A stretch of 64,000 nucleotides of DNA from Phoronis australis (taxonomy: Eukaryota; Phoronida; Phoronidae). This document shows, piece by piece, positions 15,401 to 27,400 of the stretch. The stretch's first letter is position 1. Each line of letters starts with the position of its first letter. Position numbers and translations under genes: made by a program. A model generated the notes under the pieces. It made no database searches and was not told where the DNA came from. It was given only the letters and a program-made list of their open reading frames with translations. Location of the stretch: NCBI GenBank assembly GCA_002633005.1, contig NMRA01000244.1, positions 364,346-428,345 of the forward strand, read 5' to 3'.

Positions 15401-18400
15401 AATAAATATTTTCTGAAAGTAGAAATTCGGAAGATTTTTCGTTTTTGGCTTTGAACCAGTAATTAGGTTAAATGGCCATGATTTTAAAAATTTAGCAAAA
15501 CTAAAGGTACATTCATAACAAAACTACAAGATCAAAAACACAACCAAATTTTGCATGATATTAATGTTCGACCAAATCGAACAAAAAGCTGTTACAGTTT
15601 CCTAGATTAGAATTTTGTTTTAGCTTTGTGCAACTTTATTATTTTTTTCATAAAACTCTATTTTCTCATGCAAAATTGGAGCATTTTAAAAAAAATTCCA
15701 GAATTTTGGAGAACAGTGTATAAAACCGTATCTGAAAGTTTCTTGTGACTCTGATCAGACATTCTTGAGATACGATGTTCCGAAGTTGGCCAAAATTCCA
15801 AGTTTTCTAGGGTCCTATATAACAGTATAACATCACATTTATCTTGCACAAAATAATTGCCAATTTTTCTTTTTTTAACAGCCTCTGTCATTGTTGTGTA
15901 GGTGGACATTTTCTCAGAAAATTGCTTAACATTAACTCTAGTACAGACCTTGCTAATAAAGCGCATATTTGGTGCAACTTTTCTTTTATAAAAAAAATTA
16001 AATTTCACTTCCCAGCCACCGACAACATTCTGCTGTAATATTTCTCACTTCAACCATTGTGAAGTTAATCACATAAGTTTGCAGCTGAACATTGCAGCCA
16101 TTTTCATTAGCAAAAATGCCTAACAGAAGCAGAATTCCAATTACAAGGCCAGAATATAACACAACAAAATCGATTTCAACTCACAATGACACCCGGATGT
16201 AGAAGATTCTATTTTTTGGAAAAGTTCACAGACTCATTCTTGCTTCAAACCTGACCACCCGATGAAACAGCAGTGTGCGTGCCTGCATATGGACAAGTTC
16301 AGTGTGGTGGAGGGGTGACTGTATAGTATTTAGCAAAGGAACACATTTAGATTCTTGCTCGAGTTGTAAGAATCCCCCCAAGATGTGGATTTATCCGGTC
16401 ACTGAACGCAACTGTAAGTTGAGTTCATTGCAACAGCAGGGGGCACGGACGACCACTAGGATTTAGGAGCTCAATCATACTGTGTCTAATTTACCAAAAA
16501 CCTTGGACCCTTCCAACTGCAGAGTCAACTATGTACTAAATTCACCTGTATTCAGTAACAATGGAATCGTCCACACAGTGAGGGCAGAAGCAGCTCAAAC
16601 ACTTGGAATACATTTCTTAGTAAACGGATCTGAATTGATTGATCTGTGTTAATAATGTAACGAATTTTGAATTATTTCTTTTCCCTTGTGTCCATTGGAC
16701 CAGTAAGTGACACTTGTACGGACTAATAATGAAGTTTGACATGTAAACACTGCTTTGTGGAATACATCAGAAAACATGAGGAAGAGGTGAAACATCAGAA
16801 ATGTGGGTAAGCTCTACCTAATGAAGTTCTATATTCGGGCTGTGGAATTCCCAATAACAGAAAGAGGAAAATTTTCTGGGTTCTACAAATATAGAAATAT
16901 TTTTGTATTGTAAAATTTAACTGAAATAAATGTTTTTACATGATAATGATAAAAAAGACACAAAAAAGAGGAAAACAGAAATCAAATAAGAGGAAATCAA
17001 ACCCACAAAATAGAAAATCCTTTCCTTTTAAAAGAGGAAAATTCCAACCCCTGTTTAAATTTTAACTACTGACTTCATTACATTTGCAATGCATTGCATT
17101 GATTTAATTCAGCCATAAACCAGATTGAATTCAGATAGTGAACTAAATAAATCCAGAACCCAGGGTCCAACCTCCGATCTCATACTTGACTAAGAATCAA
17201 AAGTTAAAAAAATTATGTTAGGAGCTCAAATGTTTAGTCCAGGTATTAGTCAATTAGTCAATTTCCAAAAACAAAAATTAGATTACAGTCCCAAAATAAG
17301 ATGTGAAGCTCAAAACATGAGCTTGATTAAATTAATTATGTTTGTTTCCCTTAACTAAAATTTGAACAAAAAAATAAAATTGTAGAATTCTCCATGTTTC
17401 CAAATTTTAAAGTCTGAATGTATTACTAAAAATGCTTGAATGTCATCGTTTGATGACAGCAGTTGTACAATATATACCCTGGAAATGGTTAAGTAAAGTT
17501 GTCTTCTTACTTAGTCTTGTTTAAAATTTAATTATATATAAATTTAATTATATATAAATATAATTATATATAAATTTGATTACCGTATTCGCCGTAATAA
17601 CCGCCCAGGGCGCTTAGAAATGTTCGGTTCAGGGGGGGCGCTTATTATAACCTAAAGCGGTTGAAACCCGGTCTCCGAAACGGGTGAAATCGGAAGCTAA
17701 GATTCATCAAATTTACGTTCTGTGACGTATCTGCAATCTATGAAAGACTTCCAACAAAACTGTGGTGCATTGCTATCAAACTGCTCCTAAATTAGGATCA
17801 TTTTACAGAAAATTGTGCTGAAATCCCATGGCGAAAACTCGCCGACTGACTACCTCAAAATCGCCGTCTTCGATATGGCGACTTCAATGCTTGAATAAAA
17901 ATAGTTTCGACTCAAGCAAATTACCTGAAATAATCATTAAGTTTTCTAAGTAGCGTCCCTAAGACTTTTTTAAGTTTCTGTGGAGTCTGGATTTACGGCA
18001 GTTTTAAGTACAAATCTGCACAACATCTACCATCAACATGTATGATCGGCAACATGGCAAGATAAATGTCTGGACGAACACACATGTTGTTGTCACGTGA
18101 CGTTTGTTTTGAAGTTCGTCTGCGAGTAAGCGAGCGCATGCGTGTAACCAGAGTTCATTTGCCAAAGCAGAAACCGTCTTTTGGCCAGAGCCACGCAATC
18201 TAACAAGCTAGATGTGCATTGTGTCTAAAGAAATTTGCACAAGCAGTAGGCCTAAACCAGAGCGCGTTTCATTCAGCACTTGCCGGTCTTGTGCTAAAAA
18301 CGTTCGACATTTGTTTCGGTAAGGCCGATATTAGTCGCCGTGTAGCTGGATGCATACGTAACTGTCTGACAGTTATTTTTCGGTGTAAGGGTGTGTAAGC

Positions 18401-21400
18401 ATTCACTGTCAGTTGTCATTTTATCAGATATTCGGCTTAAAAACACCAATTATGGTTAATCAAACAATCCATGTAAAAAATAACGCAAACATGTTTTATA
18501 GTATCAGAAATTGTTGGAAATTAGGGCCAATATTCATTTCTTGCCCATGCTATGCTACCCGTTTCATGAATGGATAGTTCCCGACTAATGTCTTTGATGA
18601 CAGGTTCATGTATGTAGCGCGCGCTATCTGGCCACGTGCGTTCAACACCGAGTTATTTTTATTCATGAGACAGTCGATATGTCTACTGAAAGGTCAGACC
18701 ATAGTGGGACAAGGTCGTTGCGAAAGTAGCAACGCTGTTGCATTCTTTTTGAAGCGCTGTGTTACTTTGAAGTGTATAGTCACGGCTAAATACAAACGTA
18801 GCAGTGCCGCGGGTGGTCTAGAAGACCCGTGCAAAACTTTTTTGATAAATTAAAGATGTTACTGTAGCCGAGTTTTAGGACTGAAGGTACATCATTGTTC
18901 GCATGTACACGTTCATGGACTGGGCGCTTATTTCAGCAAAGTCTGAAAACACGTGGGGGGGCGCTTATAGGGGCATGGGTGGTTATTACGGCTAATTCGG
19001 TATATATAAATTTAATTATATATAAATCTAATTATATATAAATTTAATTATATATAAATTTAATTATATATAAACTTAATTATATATAAATTTAATCATA
19101 TATAAGTTTTCACCTTCCTGCCATTTTGTGCTCTAACTTGAAGAACTTGTGTTCTGTGTTCGTGTGTTGATGAACCTCAGTCAGCATTGTTCGTCGCTCT
19201 CATTTTTGTCTTGACACGTTGAAACTGAGGTTACTATTAATTTTTATTTTACACTTAATGGATACAGAAAAGAAAACATTGTACCATTTCCATAAAAAAC
19301 AATATCCAAAACAGCTCCCCCAAACAGATAAACATGTGGGAAAAGACCCCTCAATGTACAAAACAGCACCACAATTTTCCATCATGACAGTAGTTAAGTG
19401 TGGTTGTGACAGTAGTTAAGTGTGGTTGTGACAGTAGTTAAGTGTGGGTGTGGCAGAAGAAGAGAGTGGTTATGACAGTTGTTAAGTGTGGTTTTGCACC
19501 ACCACTACCACAATCACTCTACCACACTCACCATCAACACCATCACTACCATCACAAGTAGCACCACCACTATTACCACTATTACCAATACCATCCCCTA
19601 TACCGCCACCACCACCACAACCACCACCACATTTCTCCCTACCTGGGTTTGTGTCGTTTCTTTTTCTTCATACTGTCCAAACCATCCTGTAGCTCTACTT
19701 CAACATGTCCAGGACCTCCATCCTCATGCTGTCTGGTCTTCTTCACCTTTTTGCCACTAGGGGGCTTTGTCTGTCATACATTGTGGGACAATCAATGTGC
19801 TGACCATAAACCACACCAGAACAAACTGTACAAACAGTGCCTTGTTCTTTTCTGTGTCTAAGTCAACTACTATGCACAAAATTCTCATACAAGGGGTATG
19901 GAATTTTGTTGTCAATATTTTCTATATCCCAGAGGTAGCTTTGAAGGGGAGCGGGAAATAGTGAAGACAGGCAGATTAAGAATGAAATAATGAGGGACCA
20001 ACCACAGCTTCCAAAGGACAAACACTAACCTTAAAGATATGCCGTCATCATTTGTATGAGGAGTAAGTAAACCATTGTTGATAAAATCACAGCTCCGCTA
20101 CAGAACTGTAACTTGTACATTTAAAATCAATTTGAAATGCACTATTACACAAGAGCAGGTAACAAACTTAATGATAATGCATGATGATAATTTAATGATA
20201 AGGCATGACGATACACTTAATGATAATGCATGACGATACACTTAATGTTGGTGCCAAATGACATCCATCAATGTGTGTGTCACATCACTAAATAGAAACT
20301 GTTCACAATCATGTAGAGTTGCATATGCAGCTTTACCGCACATCTGAAGATTGCACCTCATGTAACCAACTTTTTCCAGTTGCATTACTTTTCTTCAATC
20401 TTTATAACAACAAATCAACGATTAAACACTGGCTTTAAACCTCCCTTCCATCCATAAAATAACTTTTGATTAAAGGCATTTACTGTTTTAAATCTAATAG
20501 AGGTTGCAATGCCGTGCAGTTACCGTCGAATAAAAACATAAAATAGTAAAACTAAAATGACGAGCGTCAGTACTAAAATACATTAAAATATCCTCACGTA
20601 TCGAGCGATGCGCTCATTCTCAAGGGTGTTTTACTATTTTATGTTTTAAATCTGTTACTGACTTGTTCTGATGGCCATAGGCAGGTTTATAGTCCCTTTA
20701 AGACACACAACGTTCCACTAACCTGCATCCTGTTCATTATGACAGTGTTGTTAACAGCTTTCTTCATACGCCCATGTTCCCAAGGTCCTTGAGTGCCATC
20801 AATGAACATAAAGTCTTCCTCAGAGCTCTCATTTGACTGCATGCTGACTTCTGCCGTATTCACATGGCTGTCTTGCTCTGTGTCAGCCACTACAGTGCTG
20901 CCACCTTGTATTGGATTGCTTTTTTCCGTACTATCATCTATAGAAAAGAAATATNCTTCAACATGTCCAGGACCTCCATCCTCATGTTGTCTGGTCTTCT
21001 TCACCTTTTTGCCACTAGGGGGCTTTGTCTGTCATACATTGTGGGACAATCAATGTGCTGACCATAAACCACACCAGAACAAACTGTACAAACTGTGCCT
21101 TGTTCTTTTTTGTGTCTAAGTCAACTACTATGCACAACATTCTCATACAGGGGGTATGCATTTGTTGTGAATATTTTCTATATCCCAGAGGTAGGTTTGA
21201 AGGGGAGCGGGAAATAGTGAAGACAGGCAGATTAAGAATAAAATAATCAGGGACCAACCACAGTTTCCAAAGGACAAACACTAACCTTAATATTGTTCAT
21301 AAAATCACAGCTCCGCTACTGTAACTTGTACATTTAAAATCAATTTGAAATGCTCTATTACACAAGAGCAGCTAACTCACTTAATGAAAATGCATGATGA

Positions 21401-24400
21401 CACACTTAATGATAACGCATGATGACACTTAATGTTGGTGACAAATGACATCCATCAATGTGTATGTCACATCACTAAATAGAAACTGTTCATGTAGAGT
21501 TGCATATGGAGCACATCTGAAGATTATGGTCATTTAAAACAATTGCACCTCATGTAACCAACTTTTTCCAGTTGCATTACTTTTCTTCAATCTTTATAAC
21601 AACAAATCAACGATTAAACACTGGCTTTAAACCTCCCTTCCATCCATAAAATAACTTTTGATTTGACTGCATTTACTGTTTTAAATCTAATAGAGGTTGC
21701 AATGCCGTGCAGTTACTGTCGAACAAAAACATAAAATAGTAAAACTAAAATGACGAGCGTTGGTACTAAAATATATTAAAATATCCTCACGTATCGAGCG
21801 ATGCGCTCATTCTCAAGGGTGTTTTACTATTTTATGTTTTAAATCTGTTACCGACTTGTTCTGATGGCCATGGGCAGGTTTATAGTCCCTTTAAGATACA
21901 CAACGTTCCACTAACCTGCATCCTGTTCATTATGACAGTGTTGTTAACAGCTTTCTTCATACGCCCATGTTCCCAAGGTCCTTGAGTGCCATCAATGAAC
22001 ATAAAGTCTTCCTCAGAGCTCTCATTTGACTGCATGCTGACTTCTGCCGTATTCACATGGCTGTCTTGCTCTGTGTCAGCCACTACAGTGCTGCCACCTT
22101 GTATTGGATTGCTTTTTTCCGTACTATCATCTATAGAAAAGAAATATGCAGCAATAAGGCCAAACACAGAGCTTGGAGTGTAATAGCTACAGAAGTAATC
22201 AATTATTGGTAATAATACATGGTATTATTGGTAATAATACATGGTATTATTGGTAATAATACATGGTATTATCAATAACACCACAGTAAAGCTCTCCAAT
22301 TACTTTGCACAGAAATATTTTCTAAAATGGTTATTCCGTCCTGAAATATAACATCGCCATATTCAGTCAACGGTGTTTAGTAATACCCCCAATGCAACAT
22401 AAGTGTGAAGCACTGTCTTGTCTTGCTAGTAGCTGCAACAGTCAAAATTGAGAAAAAGTGTTGGTACCACACTTTTTAAAAGTAAAACTAAAATCAAATC
22501 AAGTTTTGAAAAATTGTTTTCAACATTTGCCCTCTGACATATTGTGCTGAGCCACGAACACAATGACAATAGTACACGCGACCACACGATTATTATTTGG
22601 GTGCATGAGCACTACACAATTTTGCCTCATCTTCAACACTAGCAAGTGGTTCATCTAGAGAGAACACTGACACATTACGATAATTTAGTATTAATAGAAT
22701 TTTTGCTATTTGTAAGTTTCACTTTTCAAAACAATACAAGACTACATAGACGTTCTAGAAAATAACAAACCAACACTATTAGACAACAAACCGTCATACC
22801 ACACCATACACCTCTGCACCTGTCTAGCCGTGGGTCAGCAGATGACCAGCAGAAAGTTTTTCATCTAGACTGAAGTGCCTTGGTCATGGAATATTGACGA
22901 ACTAACACATGTAACACACGATTGAATATAAAATATTCACACCTTACACATAAATAGAACACATTGTTCAGTTTATTTGGCATGAGATAATAAAGTGAGG
23001 CGAGTTGTAAAGTCACGGAGGACACTGTCCCAATAAACCATTAACTATTGAATTACTTGGAAAAAGGTTTGATGGCATAACAATGGATGGTTACACGACT
23101 AGTACAGGTGTGACTATAGGGCCAGGTATAGGCTACATGATCAGTACAGGTGTAACTATAGGGTCAGGTATAGGCTACATGATCAGTACAGGTGTGACTA
23201 TAGGGCCAGGTATAGGCTACATAATCAGTACAGGTGTGACTATAGGGCCAGGTATAGGCTACATGACCAGTACAGGTGTGACTATAGGAACAGGTATAGG
23301 CTACTTGACCAGCACAGGTAGAACTATGAGACCAGGGCCCGGTCTCCAATCTTTTTACTCGAAATGGAACTCGAAATTAGGTGCGGCATTTTCTACTCTA
23401 CTTTTGGATGAACTCAAGATAAGTGTCTATTATTCTATGCTCGAGTGCACAATAACTTAATATAGATAATTTATTGCCTTTAGTTCACAGTTTGTAAACC
23501 CAATATTAAAGCAATAAGTTCAAGTTTGAACTCGAAATTTCGAGTTTTTACTCGAGTTTGTAGCATGAACATAAGCGTCTTCAAGGGCAAACTTGAACTA
23601 GAAACTCCTATGCATAAATTATAATGTATTCGAGCACAGTCTGGGATTATGTGACTAGGTATAAGCTACATGACCAGTACTGGTGTGACTATAGGACCAG
23701 GTACAGGCTACATGACCAGTGCAGATGTGACTATAGGACAAGGTATAGGCTTATGACCAGTAAAGGAGTGACTATGGGACCAGGTATAAGCTACATGATC
23801 AGTACAGGTGCGACTATAATACCAGGTATTGGCTACATGACCAGTACAAATGTGACTATAGGACCAGGTATAAGCTACATGACCAGTGCACGGTGTGACT
23901 ACAGGACCAGGTATAGGCTACATGACCAGTACAGGTGTAACTATAAAACCAGATGTAGGCTACACCAGCAGAACTGAACCCTTTAATCTTCAACATACCA
24001 ATCAGAACTAAATGTTGGGTGTATATAGCAAAAAGGGATGTAGTTAATAAACCAAATGTCTAACAAGTGTCCGTGGCAAGATTACACAAGTCTCCACCAG
24101 ATGTCACCATGACTACACTGTAGACCATGTGACCTCATTTTTCCATTTCAAGTATTGCTAGCACAAATTAGTACAAGAGCAACGCAGAGCGTTGAAATGC
24201 GCCCACAATTGCACCGCATACGGTATCCTTCTAGGGTTGTTTATTGGTACCACAAAGTAGCCAGTAGAGGGCATATATGTAGTATGTTGTACTTTGCAAA
24301 ATGGAAAGGCATGGTCCTTGTCTCCTCAATAGGCTAGGGGCAAAATGTGAGTAATCTTCATAATACAAGCACATCCTATACACCAGTTGCTTAAAGCACC

Positions 24401-27400
24401 ACAGAAACATAGAANTGATCAGTACAGGTGTGACTACAGGGCTAGGTATAGGCTACGTGATCAGTACAGGTGTGACTATAGGAACAGGTATAGGCTACAT
24501 GATCAGTACGGGTTTGACTATAGGGCCAGGTGTGACTATAGGGCCAGATATAGGCTACATGACCAGTACAGGTGTGACTATAGGACCAGGCATAGGCTAC
24601 TTGACCAGCACAGGTAGAACTATGAGACCAAGTATAGGCTACATGATCAGTACAGGTGGGACTCCAGGACCAGGTATAAGCTACTTGACCAGTACAGGTG
24701 GAACTATGGGACAAGGTATAGGCTACATGTCTGACCAGTATAGGTAGTACTATGGGACCAAGGAAGTGCTACATGACCAGTACAGCTCCGGCTAAGTGAC
24801 CAGTATAGGTGGGACTATGGGACCAGTTATAAGCTACATGATCAGAACAGGTGGGACTATGAGACTAGGTATAGGCTACATGACTTGTATAGGTGGGACT
24901 ATGGGACCAGATATAAGCTACATGACCAGTGCAGGTGTGACTGAAGGACCAGGTATAGGCTACATGACCAGTACAGATGTGACTACAGGACCAGGTATAG
25001 GCTACATGACCAGTGCAGGTATAACTTTAGAACCAGATGTAGGCTACACCAGCAGAACTGAACCCTTTACCCTTTAATCTTCAACATACTAATCAGAACT
25101 AAATGTTGGATGTAGTTAATAAGTCAAATGTCTAACAAGTGTCAGTGGCAAGATTACACAAGTCTCCACCAGATATCACCCTGACTACACTGTAGACCAT
25201 GTGACCTCATTTTTCCATTACTGGACGCATTCTAAGTATTGCTAGGACAAATTAGTAAAATGTCCAGTTAGCACACCATTTGCACAAATTTGAATAATTA
25301 GTTTAAGGAATCTTTACACGCAATAGACAAACTCAATAAGCAGTGCAAACATGTTTGGATTTTCACAATGCCTTTTGAGGTAATGGAGAGTAAAATTAAT
25401 ATAGAAAATCTCGTCACATAAGAAACTTGACAACACATACCATAATATTGTGCAAAAACACAGTTAATTCACGCTGCCAACCATTGAAAGCTGTTGGTGA
25501 GCTGCGCCAACATACTGCAGGCCCAAGTACAGTTATGAGCAGTGATACAAACGTGTACTGTAAGCAATCTGAAGATAACACATCCACCAACCTTGTACAG
25601 AACCTCCGAGACAGTCTTCTTCAGAAATCATCTGTACAGACTTTGTTTGATTCGTCTTGAATGCCATAGCGGCAGCCAACTTTGTCTTGGTTGGGCCTGG
25701 CACCCTTGGTGCCAATACCCTCTCCTCCTGTGCTGTTTGCTGTCCAAGAATGGTATACTGTCCATAACCTACTTGCTTTGGGCCTTGGCTGTATCCCAGT
25801 GACGACATTCGTTGACCAGCTTTCTTTAGCACTGGTACAGTCGTGAATCCAAACGATCTGTTCTGTCCAACAGGCCTTGGAACAGTACTTTCAACTTGTT
25901 TCAAAGAAGTCATCTGGTTAGATATACCAACAGCTATTTGACTCCCCCTGAACAAGGACCTCACAAAGCCGTGACGACCAGGAGGGACAACTTCTGCTGG
26001 TGCAATATTGGGAGCCCCTTGAGGCGTGAAATTACCATTTCTTGTACTGCTGTGGACAACTTGCACATTGCCGTCTGTCCCAGCAACAACAGAGCTACTT
26101 ACATTTGTTACAGGTTGTGGTGAGACGGTACTGGGAGTTCTCTGTAACATAGCAATCATTTCATCGTATTTGTTTTTCCGTCGACCCAAAGCCTGGACTT
26201 CTTGAATAGAGCGTAACTTTTTCCAGTTAATAGTCACTGGTCCACCACCCATTCGTCTACCAACCCGTTTCTTGGACTTTCTCATGGCTTTTGTCATAGA
26301 TATATACTGGCGAATCATCTTGGCAGCTTGTCTGAAGCCCAACTTGGCTTTACTTTGAGGCACTGCCAACTCAACTTGAGGGTCCTCTTGTCTTACTCTA
26401 ATTTGGCGAATCATCTCCCAGTTGAGCACCCTCTGGTGGTCACTTATGAATGACCCAATAGACATAGCAGACTGCAGTCTCAAGTACATCAAGACTTGAG
26501 TAGCGACTTTCTTGAAAGAAAACTTCCTGACTTTCTTAGGCTGAACAACGACCTTTTTGGCCTTAGGAGGGAGGGTAATGCCCATGTTAGCTGCTTGCAT
26601 TTCATTGAAATTTATTTTGGTCAATCCACCTTTTCCAGGTAATCCTGAAATTAACAAAACACAAATAAAGTAATTAAAAGTTACCATCACGAACATTTGG
26701 GTTTGCATGACAACAAAAGCCTGTTGATTTCACATTTATTACTTTGAAGTAATAAAGACAAGATTACTTACTGTCACCTTGCATTCACTTTCTGTCATTT
26801 AAAGCTTTACTCAAATTGACCACCATCTCCCACCAAAAGTTAGAAGAATTTTATTTTCAAACTTACAACTTGACCACCATCCATCACCACACTTAGCAGA
26901 ATTTCAAACATACAACTTGACCATCTCTCATCATGGTTAGCAGTATTTCAAACAGACAACTTGACCAACACCCCTCACCACAGTTAGCAGTATTTCAAAC
27001 AGACAACTTGACCAACACCCCTCACCACAGTTAGCAGTATTTCAAACATACAACTTGACCACCATCCGTCACCACATTTGGCAGTATTTCAAACACAAAA
27101 TTTGACCACCATCTCTGACAAGACGCAGTATTTCAAACACACAACTTGACCACCACCCCTCACCATGGCAACCAGTATTCCAAACATACAAAGTAACTCA
27201 CCCTTATTCTCCATTGTCTCCAGCCTTCCTCTATATCTGTCTTCCATGTCACCATGGTTCTCTTTTGAAACTCTACCAAAAGTATGATTGGTTGGTCTAT
27301 TGTGATGCACAAAGCCATGTTTTACAGGCAGCGCCTCCTGTCTGTCATCACTCCACTCATCTTCTTGCTGTATTCCACTAAATGACCTTTGAACCTGAGT

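Larger units (their letters stand above)
19695..22140 (+). repeat. Direct duplication of about 1.2 kb joined at a single N
   Basis: The blocks 19695-20943 and 20956-22140 are near-identical, including exon 35 sequence, intron and exon 34. They differ by short indels, for example near 20300 and 21490. The N at 20955 is exactly at the junction. This fits two haplotypes placed in tandem better than a true duplication, though divergence was not measured. Confidence 0.75.

Noticed and set aside
22198-25060. CRISPR-like array
   Set aside because: Units are head-to-tail without unique spacers; this is a eukaryotic minisatellite.
23083-25077. TGVTIGPGIGY repeat ORFs as a structural protein
   Set aside because: The 42-bp minisatellite is open on both strands, lies in an intron, and the blocks drift between frames.
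25533-26708. 391-residue ORF with signal-peptide-like start
   Set aside because: The hydrophobic first 21 residues come from the intron and its pyrimidine tract; the exon begins at the acceptor at 26644 in the correct phase.
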